A DNA stretch of 64,000 nt, taken from positions 1 to 64,000 of the forward strand of contig JBNLGI010000231.1 in assembly GCA_050305975.1 (NCBI GenBank). Reading direction: 5' to 3'. Below the pieces are notes generated by a model, which was not told the DNA's origin, made no database searches, and saw only the letters and a list, made by a program, of their open reading frames with translations. The translations under genes were made by a program, and so were the position numbers. The first letter of the stretch is position 1. Every line of letters begins with the position of its first letter. Of this stretch, positions 34,802-45,100 are shown in pieces. The DNA comes from Thiodiazotropha sp050305975. Lineage in GTDB: Bacteria; Pseudomonadota; Gammaproteobacteria; Chromatiales; Chromatiaceae.

Positions 34802-35443
34802 TCAGGATCCCGGGCTTGGCTGCTCGCCGAGGCGACTCAAAACTGCGCTGCCGATTTCGGCCTGTACGCCTTTAGGCAAGGTAATGTCATGGTCATCGCG
34901 CAGCCGCGCCCAAAGCTCGTCGATGCTCCGGGGAGGTGGTTGCAGTCGTGAGGCGAGCACCGTCATATCTTCCACCACGGCCCAGGGGTAGGTGATCCAG
35001 CGCCATTTGACGATGCGTCGGGCAAAGTAATCCGGTTCGAATCTCGAGCTCGTTTTGTGATGCAGCACCGCAGTACGCAGGCAGGCGGGACTGCCGCACT
35101 TCTCTAAATGCGTCAGTGCGACATTGAAAGTGTCCCCGGAATCGCTGACGTCATCCACGAGCAGCAGCTTCTGCCCGCTGATATCCGCTGCCAAAGGATA
35201 TCGGACGACGGCCCTGGGCATTTTGTCCGGGCCGTGATAGTGCTCGATTTTGAGGCTGACCAGATTCATGACGCCGAAAAAATCCGACATGATGCGGGCA
35301 GGGGCGTAGCCACCTCGTGCGATGGCGATGATCGTGTCGGGATGAAACCCTGATGCCGTGATGCGCTCGTAGAGTCTTCCGCACAAACGGTAGAACGCAT
35401 TCCAGCTTGTATATTCATACCTTGGAATCACAACACTATCCAA
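34802..35443 (-). CDS. Phosphoribosyltransferase-family protein
   Basis: A 213-residue protein with a type I phosphoribosyltransferase domain. TIIAIARGGYAPARIMSDFFG is the N-terminal loop and KLLLVDDVSDSGDT the PRPP-binding motif. Residues 130-213 form an extra C-terminal part. Its closest relatives by motif are hypoxanthine/xanthine-type enzymes; the substrate is not fixed by what I see. It is convergent with the ACP gene. Confidence 0.82.
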   Translation of the reverse strand: MDSVVIPRYEYTSWNAFYRLCGRLYERITASGFHPDTIIAIARGGYAPARIMSDFFGVMNLVSLKIEHYHGPDKMPRAVVRYPLAADISGQKLLLVDDVSDSGDTFNVALTHLEKCGSPACLRTAVLHHKTSSRFEPDYFARRIVKWRWITYPWAVVEDMTVLASRLQPPPRSIDELWARLRDDHDITLPKGVQAEIGSAVLSRLGEQPSPGS

Positions 35444-35718
35444 AAACAGTAATGTTCAACCTTGTTGGTTTACTCTATAAACAGACCGGTCCTGCATAAT
35501 CGGTGTGTAACCCTGCTGGATCGATGCCTGAGTATCGAGGTATAAGCCAAGTACCATATTCGAAGTATTTCCGTCATGAAAAGCCATGCTGAAAGTTCAT
35601 CATATATAGCGTTTGTATCGATGCAACTCCATTGACCTGAGCTGAATAGGAATGGCGCTTTGGTAAGTGCCAAACTAAACTGACTCCGAACAGAACCTGG
35701 AAGAAGTGTTTCACGAAA

Positions 35719-37887
35719 ATGAATTCAACAAAAGTATCGCCATGCGACTATCTGATCTGCCGGAACGGACACGACGATTGCTACCGTCTCTACCGGCTAG
35801 ACCCCGATGCCAAAGAGCTGTTCAATCCGGTTCCGCTGAAAACGGATGCATCATTCGACCGCTCGTATCGGATGGCGCAGGTGGGCGGTTATCTTTTGCA
35901 GTGGAGCCCACTGTGCCAGCCCGATGGAAAGCCGGGCTATCGCTACAAGCTTCTGGCATTCGAGCCGGATTCCGGGGATCCTCTGAATGGCCAGGCGCAT
36001 CAGAGCGGCTACTGGAAAAAGACGAAATTCTGGGGCAAATATCGTGATCATTACAGTGATGATCCCGATGAGGGACGGAACCTCGATCTCATCCCGATGA
36101 CCGGGTATGTCCTGAGCATGATACCTGCAAAGGGACGAGGAACCTTCGAACTCTGGAATTTCGATCCACAGCCGAACTCGCCGGGAGAGGCCGATCCGAT
36201 CCCATTTCCCTATACGGGCCAAGGCGGCTTTCCACTGATCAAACAAGGTCACATCCTGATTCCCATTGGAAATTATGTGCTCGACCGGCTGCCGGACCGC
36301 AGGTGTTTCCGCTTGTGGAGTTTCGATCCCCAGCTGCCTACGCCGCTCTCGCTGCCGACGATCCAGGAGGGCAGCTGGAATCACATCGACGAGGGTCACC
36401 ACCTCACGCCCATAGGCGATCATATTCTGGACTGGCATCCCGGGGAGGGTAGCTACAGGCTATGGAAGTTCGACCCCGATCACAAGGACGTTCTTGTCGG
36501 TCCCGTTCGACATGGGCGACTTCCGGACGAGATCGGCGCCGACGCGATGCTGACCGGGTATCAACCGCGAATTCCCATTCTGATACAAAGGGCTGAGATA
36601 CCGGGCACCATCGATTTCATGCGTTCGAAGATCCGCCATGTGGTCTACTACATGCTCGAAAGCCGCTCGTTCGACAATGTCTGTGGCTGGCTCTACGAAA
36701 AGGGCGATCAGGGATGTCGTTACATCGGCTCACAGGAACCGTTCGAGGGTGCCAGCACGGACAACTTCAATTTCGACGGGGATCGCAAGGTTCACGTCAG
36801 CCGGTTCAAGGACGGCAAGCTGAGCGACCAGTGGGACCTCATCGCCCTCGATCAGGATCCCTTTCATGACACCACGGACAATCTGCAACAGATGTTTGCC
36901 GAATCCCCCGGTTATTGGGGCCGGGCGAAACCGGACATGGGAGGATTCATCCTCAACAGTGCCAATCCCCAGGTGATGGAGACCTTCAGTCCGGAACAAC
37001 TGCCGGTGCTGAACGGACTGGCGCGCCATTTTGCGATTTCTGATCGGTGGTTTTGCTCTATTCCCGGCGGTACCGATGTCAATCGGGCCTTCTCCGTAAC
37101 CGGCTCCGCTTTCAACAGGCTCGGCACCTGGGAGGGAGGGGACGCGTACAGGTATTGGCCTTACGCTCCACATCGCCAATCCATCTGGAAAGCGCTCTGG
37201 AGCCAGGGAATCACAGACTGGAAAATCTACAACTCGGTGCTGTGGGAGGAGTGCATCTTCACCTATCAGCTCTACCTCAAGGGACAGATTCCCACGGTCG
37301 AAGCCAACCCGGACCGCTTCCTGGCGGACCTCGACCGATTCAAGAAAGACGCCATGAGCGGCAATCTGCCGGCCTTCAGTTTCCTGGAACCGGTGTGGAT
37401 CGCCCCTTCAGGAGCCACCTCGTATCACCCCGGCGCCGATCTGGTTCCCGCAGAAAGGGCGCTCAACGATATCTACGAGGCCATCAAGAGCGGCCCCGGA
37501 TGGGAACAAACCCTGCTGGTCATCACCTTCGACAAAAACAACGGCATCTACGACCATGTCGCGCCCCCATACGCCAAAAAGCCCTGGCCCAATGACCTCA
37601 ACAACGGCTTTGCCTATGACCTGATGGGGCCGAGAGTCCCCACCATCATGGTATCTCCCTGGATCAGGCCGCAGTCCGTTATCAGGGCAGAAGGGGAAAC
37701 TCCTTTTGATTCGACCTCATTCGCTGCCACACTGCTTCACTGGTTTGGCGTGCCCAAAGCGCTCTGGGGACTCGGTGATCGCATGCAATCGGCGCCGACT
37801 TTCGAGACGGTCTTTCAGGAGGCGCAGCCGCGAAAGGTGGCTCCGACTCTGGTGCCACCGTATGACAAATCCTTTCCGAGGGAGTAG
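35719..37887 (+). CDS. Phospholipase-C-like phosphoesterase with N-terminal repeats
   Basis: A 722-residue protein. Residues 10-275 contain about five repeats, each with a G-x-Y/H-x-L strand followed by YRLW-x-FDP: YRLYRLDPD, YKLLAFEPD, FELWNFDPQ, FRLWSFDPQ and YRLWKFDPD. This suggests a small beta-propeller or lectin-like module. From residue 304 it is a PF04185 phosphoesterase: VVYYMLESRSFDNVCGWLY, ISDRWFCSIPGGTDVNRAF, FSFLEPVW and ITFDKNNGIYDHVAPPYA. The last usually reads DE rather than DK. The family cleaves phospholipids or phosphomonoesters and is normally exported, but no signal peptide is visible. The repeats may bind a surface or substrate. Confidence 0.85.
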   Translation: MNSTKVSPCDYLICRNGHDDCYRLYRLDPDAKELFNPVPLKTDASFDRSYRMAQVGGYLLQWSPLCQPDGKPGYRYKLLAFEPDSGDPLNGQAHQSGYWKKTKFWGKYRDHYSDDPDEGRNLDLIPMTGYVLSMIPAKGRGTFELWNFDPQPNSPGEADPIPFPYTGQGGFPLIKQGHILIPIGNYVLDRLPDRRCFRLWSFDPQLPTPLSLPTIQEGSWNHIDEGHHLTPIGDHILDWHPGEGSYRLWKFDPDHKDVLVGPVRHGRLPDEIGADAMLTGYQPRIPILIQRAEIPGTIDFMRSKIRHVVYYMLESRSFDNVCGWLYEKGDQGCRYIGSQEPFEGASTDNFNFDGDRKVHVSRFKDGKLSDQWDLIALDQDPFHDTTDNLQQMFAESPGYWGRAKPDMGGFILNSANPQVMETFSPEQLPVLNGLARHFAISDRWFCSIPGGTDVNRAFSVTGSAFNRLGTWEGGDAYRYWPYAPHRQSIWKALWSQGITDWKIYNSVLWEECIFTYQLYLKGQIPTVEANPDRFLADLDRFKKDAMSGNLPAFSFLEPVWIAPSGATSYHPGADLVPAERALNDIYEAIKSGPGWEQTLLVITFDKNNGIYDHVAPPYAKKPWPNDLNNGFAYDLMGPRVPTIMVSPWIRPQSVIRAEGETPFDSTSFAATLLHWFGVPKALWGLGDRMQSAPTFETVFQEAQPRKVAPTLVPPYDKSFPRE

Positions 37888-37991
37888 AACGATGTGAAAC
37901 AGCCGGATGACGCCAGGTAACTGCCCGGATTCCTTGCCACCTCATTGGATATACATCCAGATTCCATTGACATAAAACAAAACACCGTCAA

Positions 37992-38577
37992 TCAAAGGGA
38001 TCTGCCTTGTCTGATACCAGACGCTCTGTTTGTAGTCCTTACAGAGTGGTTTGTATTCACCTCATTCTTCAAACGCCTTGAGTGTTTTGAAAAATGCCGC
38101 ATTCTCTTCGGCAGAGCCTTTGGCTTCGAGGGTTTTTTGCGAAATCCCCCAATGTCTGATTCAAGCAGTCTTTGGAATAAAATCTCCTGGAAAGTCCAGT
38201 CGCTTGAATCATAGAATGCGGCTATATCTCTGCCTGTTTTTCGGTTGTATTCATACACAGCCCGGACATAACCCGGAAGGTCATCGAAAGACATTCCTGT
38301 ATCTTTGATCTTAATGCCAACGATGTTCGCGATATCTTTTTTATAGAATATCGCATGGTAATATCTTTCCAGCATCGGACCGACAATAACTCCACCGGTC
38401 TTGTCGGCCCAAATCGGGTCGTCACATATGAAATCCTTTTGCGTTTTCCTGAAACCTGGTATTTGGCCGAAATCAACCCGATATTTGGGGCCCCATTCGG
38501 GATCTTGCAGTTCGACGGCTACGTACTGGTAGATCTGGTCATCCAGCCCAACGATGTCCCAGCCACTTTCCGCCTCT
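37992..38577 (-). pseudogene. Hypothetical gene with damaged 5' end
   Basis: The minus strand is open from about 38577 to 37992 and encodes a plausible globular protein (AESGWDIVGLDDQIYQYVA near the start, then QIPGFRKTQKDFICDDPIW, then a basic tail), but there is no start codon before ATG 38375. Just upstream in another frame lies ATG-GGT-GAC-TAT-GAG-GAG; a small indel at GAGGAGAGG (about 38568) would join it. Either the gene is frameshifted or only the 127-residue part from 38375 is made. I do not recognise a family. Confidence 0.4.
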
Positions 38578-39184
38578 CCTCATAGTCACCCATGTGCGAT
38601 GGTCATCATGCATCGACTGCGATGGTCCTTCGAGGTGTTCCAGTCCTGTTCAGATTCGACACATCCATTTCCAGCACTGTCGGGAAGGGATGCCACTGCA
38701 TGCATAGAACAGCTGACTACTATTCGGTGACGGTTTTAGCAATATCAAAGTGCAACGTGGTGCGGGCAGGTTGTGAGGCGCAGACGGTTCTCCAACTGAC
38801 CGAAAACATGTGTAGAAAAAGCTGTTTCGACTCTGAGTGCGGACCCGAGCGGTCCGATATACTCTCTGCTGCAAAACACCACTCAATACATAGCGCTTGG
38901 TTGTTCTCCGCAACCTGCTCGATGAGTTTACGGGAGCGACGGTTTCCGCCATTTCCGCACATTTAACTAGAAGTTATTTAGGGAAATTATCCAGGAATTA
39001 TCACCGTGCTGATTTATCACTGAAGAACCTCTCTTGTTTTCAGCAACTTGATGCCGATCTCACTGCGAAACTCCCGTCACGGCCTGTGACGCACAGGGTG
39101 AATCTACGCTTCGAGTCTTCTCAGGGCAGCACCCTCTCCAGGAGTAAGAGAAAAGTTCAATCCCCTTGTATCAATTCGATTTTA
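38578..39184. other. Intergenic region, nothing recognised
   Basis: About 600 bp between the damaged gene and the DNase II gene, both on the minus strand. Short ORFs have no ribosome sites. I see no RNA gene, repeat or clear terminator. Confidence 0.4.
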
Positions 39185-40291
39185 CTAAGCAGGGTCAAGC
39201 GGAGGTTGCTGATGCAATTTCTCTTCGGCATGGGCCAAGGCCTCCCATAAGCGGGGTTCCCGAAAGCAAAGGCTTGCCCCGCCTCGCTTCTCCTGGGAGA
39301 CCATACGGTTGAGGTCGGCGACACAGACCCAAGGCAGTGAACTCGTTTCGTTCTTGAGGGCGACCGCCCACTTGGCGTGGTCTCTGGTGTAGGGCCATGC
39401 ATAGTCGTGGGAGGGCGGTATTTTGAAGACCAGCCTCAGTACGTCTTCGTCGAAGTCGCCTGAGCGACGGTCCTGCAAGGGTGTCACAGCGCCCCGTCTC
39501 CAGGTTTCCACCACCAAATCGCATTTCAACTCGGGAGAAACCAGGTCCAGCCAGAAATCCTCCCCCCATTTCCGGCTCTTTGCGATGAGTAGGAACTCCT
39601 TGCCTCCCCTGGAGTTGAACCTGAGTGTCGAAGGCTCTTCCGATTCGCTCGCAGCTGTTCCGTGAAACAAAAGTGAAAGTGGTTCGTCATCATTCAGGGT
39701 AACCGGCATGCGTGAGCTTTCCGTCAGGATTTGAGGGTTCTGCTGACTCAACATCTGTCGGGCGATCAGATTGGCCGTTTCATAATCGGGTAGAGAGATA
39801 CAGATGAAGGTCTGGCCGTAGATCTCCTCGTCCTCCGGTAGCGTAGACTCCCTGTTGGCGGGAAATCGCGGGGTCGAATGGAGCAGGAAGAGGGCGGAAT
39901 CACTCGCTTTGTCAAATGCCAGAATGCCTTTGCAGTGCCCCTTTTCGCTGTTGTTCGTCTGCTTGTCCACATGCTCGTCGTTGTAGACGAGATAGCCTGC
40001 GCTCTCGGCTGCGTTGAAAATCCCCGTCAGGGTGTGGTGCAAGGCCTGGTTATCCTGATCCAGCCCGTTGGGCGACAGCTCCAGATCGGTGGAATCCGGC
40101 TCGAAGTAGAAGAAATCAAAACCGTTATTCTCAGGGCTTCCGGTATGCTTGGGGGTTTTATAGATGAACCACCAGTCCACCGGCTCCCCCTGTTGATTTT
40201 TAGCTTCGACCACGGAACCGGAATCTCCATATCGCTCCTGAACGAACGGCCAATCGTAACAGATAGGGGAGCATTGTGGGAAAGACGACAT
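39185..40291 (-). CDS. DNase II-family nuclease
   Basis: A 368-residue protein matching deoxyribonuclease II, an acid endonuclease of the phospholipase-D-like fold that is common in animals and scattered in bacteria. Motifs in order: PVDWWFIYKTPKH, GHCKGILAFD (first catalytic His), ALFLLHSTPRFP, EEIYGQTFICISL and the second HxK-type site DHAKWAVAL. I start it at MSSFPQCSPIC; a TTG 36 bases upstream is possible. No signal peptide is visible, although the family is usually secreted or lysosomal. It may digest incoming or host DNA for nutrients or competition. Confidence 0.85.
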   Translation of the reverse strand: MSSFPQCSPICYDWPFVQERYGDSGSVVEAKNQQGEPVDWWFIYKTPKHTGSPENNGFDFFYFEPDSTDLELSPNGLDQDNQALHHTLTGIFNAAESAGYLVYNDEHVDKQTNNSEKGHCKGILAFDKASDSALFLLHSTPRFPANRESTLPEDEEIYGQTFICISLPDYETANLIARQMLSQQNPQILTESSRMPVTLNDDEPLSLLFHGTAASESEEPSTLRFNSRGGKEFLLIAKSRKWGEDFWLDLVSPELKCDLVVETWRRGAVTPLQDRRSGDFDEDVLRLVFKIPPSHDYAWPYTRDHAKWAVALKNETSSLPWVCVADLNRMVSQEKRGGASLCFREPRLWEALAHAEEKLHQQPPLDPA

Positions 40292-40472
40292 TTCTTTTGA
40301 ACAACAGAGAGTTAAAGTATGGGGCAAGCCTGTCGATACTAGCCATGAATCAGCAGCTCAAATTCACCTATGTCCCCGGGATGGTTAAGATTCGATGTCG
40401 TCAGCGTGCCAAGTCCCCTCTGGCCGGGTCTTGGCCGGTGCGCGTTTGCGTGTGACGTTGGTTGATCTCGGC

Positions 40473-41261
40473 ATGTATCGCTATTTCGGATTTGGCTCCA
40501 ACATGAACATAACCTCTCTGAGGGCCAAGGGCGTGGAGCCTTTGGCATCGCGGCGCGCGGTCCTGCACGGTTGGCGCCTGCGCTTCAATGTGCAGCATTT
40601 CTTTCGCAATGAAGGCGGCGTTGGCAATATTGAGCGCACCCAAGACCTTGGTGATCGGGTGCAGGGTGTGCTCTACGACTGTCCCGACGAGGCCCTGCCA
40701 TCTCTGGATGCCGCAGAGGCATATGGCCATGGCTATGATCGCATTACCATTGATGTGGAGACATATGGAGAACAGGTGACGGCGCTCACCTATATCGGAA
40801 CGCCGGAGTTTATCAACAATAGCTGCCTGCCAAGTCAGCGTTATCTCAACCTTCTGATCGACGGTGCCCGCCGGGCCGGTCTCGACGCCGATTATGTGAA
40901 CGACCTCCTGGTACAGCCGGTCCACCCGCTTGAGGATTACCCTCCGTATGAGCCACCGCCTGGAGACTACCCGGAATTTGATGCGATCTCCCTTGCCCGG
41001 CACCCTCTATATACGGCACTCTATGGTGCAGTGTTCGACATGTCGCAGGCGCGCCCCCTGCACGAATACCTGAAAAGCTTTTTCGGCGGTCGCGATATGA
41101 CCCTGTTCCATATAAAACGACTGGACAGCAGCGACGGTAATGAATCCATGGATGACATCCGGAATGGACGCCTCAACCAAGCCCAACGACGCTACCTCAA
41201 TGACTACCTTAACGAGTATGCCAGGGAGTATCGCTACGTGGGTCACTTCGTCTATAGCTAG
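40473..41261 (+). CDS. Gamma-glutamylcyclotransferase-like protein
   Basis: A 262-residue protein. MYRYFGFGSNMN is the GGCT/AIG2 signature, and VQGVLYDCPDEALPSLDAAE has the typical loop with an acidic residue. The C-terminal 100 residues (after PHEYLKSFF-like sequence) extend beyond the usual domain. It likely acts on gamma-glutamyl amines or peptides; the substrate is unknown. I start it at the ATG next to the signature, although in-frame starts lie upstream. The next gene is 47 bp downstream. Confidence 0.8.
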   Translation: MYRYFGFGSNMNITSLRAKGVEPLASRRAVLHGWRLRFNVQHFFRNEGGVGNIERTQDLGDRVQGVLYDCPDEALPSLDAAEAYGHGYDRITIDVETYGEQVTALTYIGTPEFINNSCLPSQRYLNLLIDGARRAGLDADYVNDLLVQPVHPLEDYPPYEPPPGDYPEFDAISLARHPLYTALYGAVFDMSQARPLHEYLKSFFGGRDMTLFHIKRLDSSDGNESMDDIRNGRLNQAQRRYLNDYLNEYAREYRYVGHFVYS

Positions 41262-41308
41262 TGAGATGACAGCAACGAAAGATACAGCGAAGAGAGAGGA
41301 GTACCGCA

Positions 41309-42040
41309 ATGGATCAGTTTTCCACAGCGCCCTTACCCCCGGCACTGGCCCATGGACCCATCGAAGAAGTCTTTCCCGACGTCTTTTTTGTCAGCGGAGC
41401 CATGGAGACCGTTCTGCAGGGAATGGACTGGGAGTTCAGCCGCAACATGACCGTGGTTCGGGACGGCGAGCGTTTAATTATCGTCAACAGTGTGCGCCTG
41501 GGTGAAGAGGGGCTGGCTGAACTCGACCGGCTCGGCAAGGTTACCGACGTGGTCCGCCTCGGCTGTCTGCACGGGCGTGATGATCAGTTCTACGTCGAAC
41601 GCTATGATGCAGGCTACTGGACGATGCCCGGGATGGAACATGAGAGCGGCCTGAAGGCAACAGGCACTCTGACCCCGGGCGGTCCGTTACCAATATCTGA
41701 TGCCTCCCTATTTTCATTCCGCACCACCCAGATCTCTGAAGGCATCCTGCCCCTTGACCGTGCCGGCGGTATTCTTATTGCCTGTGATGCGTTGCAGAAC
41801 TGGCTCTCTCCCGATGAGTATTTCTCCGACGCTTCAAGCAAACTGATGCAGAACATGGGTTTCTTCACGCCGGCCAACATAGGTCCGGTCTGGTTCCAGG
41901 CGGCTACACCCTCGGGAGAGGACTTTAGCCGTCTTAAGATGCTGACATTCAGGCACGCCTTGTGCGGCCACGGCGAACCTCTGCGCGATAGTGCGCACGA
42001 GGATTATGCCGCCACCTTCCACCGTATGTTAGGTGTTTGA
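41309..42040 (+). CDS. Metallo-hydrolase-like protein (degenerate beta-lactamase fold?)
   Basis: A 243-residue protein. VFPDVFFVSGAME, then RNMTVVRDGERLIIVNSVRL and LDRLGKVTDVVRLGCLHG, follow the strand order of metallo-beta-lactamase-like proteins, but the HxHxDH metal motif is missing: the place reads HGRDDQF. It could be a metal-free or altered member. It has a good ribosome site (GAGAGGAG) and lies between the cyclotransferase and the large signalling gene. Confidence 0.55.
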   Translation: MDQFSTAPLPPALAHGPIEEVFPDVFFVSGAMETVLQGMDWEFSRNMTVVRDGERLIIVNSVRLGEEGLAELDRLGKVTDVVRLGCLHGRDDQFYVERYDAGYWTMPGMEHESGLKATGTLTPGGPLPISDASLFSFRTTQISEGILPLDRAGGILIACDALQNWLSPDEYFSDASSKLMQNMGFFTPANIGPVWFQAATPSGEDFSRLKMLTFRHALCGHGEPLRDSAHEDYAATFHRMLGV

Positions 42041-42122
42041 AGTGTCAACGTGATGAATGATGTGGTAACGCGATGAACAAAACGCCAACTAGACGCTTCA
42101 AGTACCGACTCGAGGAAGAGGT

Positions 42123-45100
42123 GTGGCAGGTACAGACGTAGGCACGAAAGCAGAGGACCTGCAATTACCTGGTTACGTTGTCGAATCGGTTCTGTATCGA
42201 GCAGGCGGGCGCGTGGCTTACCGGGCCCAGCGCTTTGCCGATGATGCCGCAGTCGTGGTGGAAACCCTCGACGTTGAATATCCCGATCGCCAGCAGGTGG
42301 CCGGTATTCGCCGCGAAGGGGCCATCGCCCAACGCCTGGCTGATGTCGACGGTGTACGCAAGGTATATGCCGTGTTACCCCACGGTAGCGGCAATCTGGC
42401 GCTGGTAGTCGAGCCGTTCGAGTTCTCCCTCAGGTCCCGCCTTGACCGTGCCGGTGGCAGAGGCCTGCCTCTGGCCGAGGTACTTGAGATTGCCCGTTGC
42501 CTCGCCCGAACCCTGGGCGATATCCATGCCCACGATATCGTACATAAAGCGTTGGCTCCGGAGAACGTGCTATTCGACCCTGCCAGCGGAGCTGCTGCCC
42601 TGGCCGGCTTCGGTATCGCCTCCGAGCTGGATCAGGAGCGGCAGGCGGTGCAGATGTCGCGGCATCTCGAAGGACCGCTGCCCTATATTTCGCCGGAACA
42701 GACCGGGCGCATGAATCGTGACCTGGACTACCGGTCCGACTACTACTCCCTCGGGGTGCTGCTGTTCGAGCTGTTGACCGGCAAACGTCCGTTCCAGGCC
42801 AACGACTTGCTGGAATGGGTCCACGGCCACATCAGCTGTCTACCGCCGGCGCCGCACGAAATTTCACCCACGGTGCCGGAAGCGGTATCGGCCATCGTCC
42901 TCAAACTGCTGGCCAAGAGTCCCGAGGCCCGTTACCAGAGCGCCGAGGGATTGATGCACGACCTCGTGCGCTGCGCCGACCGGCTCGCCGCCGGCCGCGA
43001 GATCGAACCCTTCAAACTTGGCGAGCAGGATGTGGTGCAGAAGTTCCTGGTGCCGCAAAGCCTGTATGGCCGTGAACGCGAGTTGCAGGAGTTGCTGGGA
43101 CTGTTCGAAGCGGTGGTGGCGGGGGAGACCGGGTTTTGTCTGGTCCACGGCTATTCGGGGGTCGGCAAATCGGCCCTCGTCAATGAGATCGACCGACCCC
43201 TGGTTCGCGAACGTGGATTCCTGGTTCAGGGCAAGTTCGAGCAGTTTCAGCATGGCGAGGCGTACACGGTCCTCGCCACCGCCTTCCGCAGCCTGGTGCA
43301 GCAGGTACTTTCGGAACCGGAGGAGCGGCTTGCGGAGTGGCGCCTGAGACTGCTGGAAGCGCTGCTGCCGAATGCGCGCCTGGTGCTCGATCTGGTACCG
43401 GAACTGGAGCTGATCATCGGTTCCCAGCCCGCCGTGGCGGAACTGCCGCCGGCGGAGGCGCGTAACCGTCTGCACATCGTATTGACCAATTTTCTGCGGG
43501 TGTTCGCGGGGGAAGGGCACCCGGTGGTGCTGTTTCTCGACGACCTGCAGTGGAGCGACGCACCAACCCTGGAGCTGTTGCGCCGACTGATGACCTCACG
43601 GGAGTTGAGCCACCTGCTGTTGATCGGTGCCTATCGCAGCAACGAGGTGGGCAAGGGACATCCCTTGCGCCTGCTGCTCGATGATTTGCAGGTGCAGAAG
43701 CGCATCCGCCAGCTTGCCATCGGCCCGCTGGACCGGGACTCGGTGGCGCACCTGGTGGCCGACGCGTTATGCCGAGAGCCCGATGAGGCGCGTCCTCTGA
43801 GCGATATGCTCTTCGACAAGGCACAGGGTAACCCCTTTTTCACCAACGAATTGTTACGGCAGCTTCACAAGGAGGGGGCCATCGTCCCCGACCCGGACAG
43901 CGGGCGTTGGAACTGGGACCTGGATGCGGCACGCTGGTCCGGCGTCAGCAGCGACGTGGTCAAGTTCATGGTGGAGCATTTACGACGGCTGCCGCCCGCC
44001 ACCCAACAGGTCTTGCAGCTGGCGGCCTGTATCGGCGGCACCTTCGACCTGCATACGCTCGCCGCGATCTACGAACGCCCCATAGCCGAGACCGCCGCAG
44101 CACTGTTGCCGGCGCTCAAGTGTCACACCGTGTTGCCCCTGCACAGCGACTATCGACTCGTGAGCGTGTGCGCCGAACCGCTGGCGCTCAACCCCTTCTA
44201 CCGATTTCAGCACGACCGTGTGCAGCAGGCGGCCTACGCCCTGATTGATACGCAATGGCTGCAGGAGGTACACCTCTCCGTCGGCCGCCTGATGCTGCAA
44301 CACGCCGGTAACAGGGTGCCGGAGGAGCGCCTGATCGATATCGTTGGCCACCTCAATGAGGGCCGCAGACTGATCACATCCGCCGACGAGCGGCGGCAAG
44401 TCGCCGAACTGAACCTGCGCGCGGGAGTACGCGCCCGACAAGCCTCGGCCTACGAGACCGCCTTCGGCTACCTGCAGGTGGCGTTGGAGCTGTTGCCCGC
44501 CGAGCCCTGGCGAGAGCTGCCGGCAGTGATGCGGGAGTTGGCGCTGGAGACCCAGCAATGCGCCTATCTCACAGGACGCACCGAAGAGGCGGAAAGCTGG
44601 ATCGAGGTCCTGCTGGAGCACGCCGACTCTGAGCTGGAACGTAGCGACATCCTCGCCATCCGGACCCGGCAATACGCCACTCTGGGGCGCATGCAGGATT
44701 CGATTCTCTCCGCCATTCAGGGTTTGGCCATACTCGGCCTGGAGATCACCGAGCGACCCACATTGGAGGATATCGCCGAGGAGCGACGTCTGGTCGAGGA
44801 GAATTTGGGCGAACGCTGTATCGCGGATCTGGTGGAGGCGCAGCCGGTGGAGGACCGGGCCACCCTGACCGCCATGCGTCTGTTGATGGAGATCTTCGCG
44901 GCCGCCTTCCTCTCCGGCAGCGGCAATCTGTTTCCCTATCTGGTGCTGAAGGGGGTCAATCTCTCCCTGCGCCACGGCAACTGCCCCGAGTCCGCCTTCG
45001 TCTACGCGGCCTATGGCATGTTGTTGTGCGGCGAGCTCGACGAGCCGGCGCTCGGATATCAATACGGCAAGGTGGGGCTGGCGATCAACGAACGCCTCGA

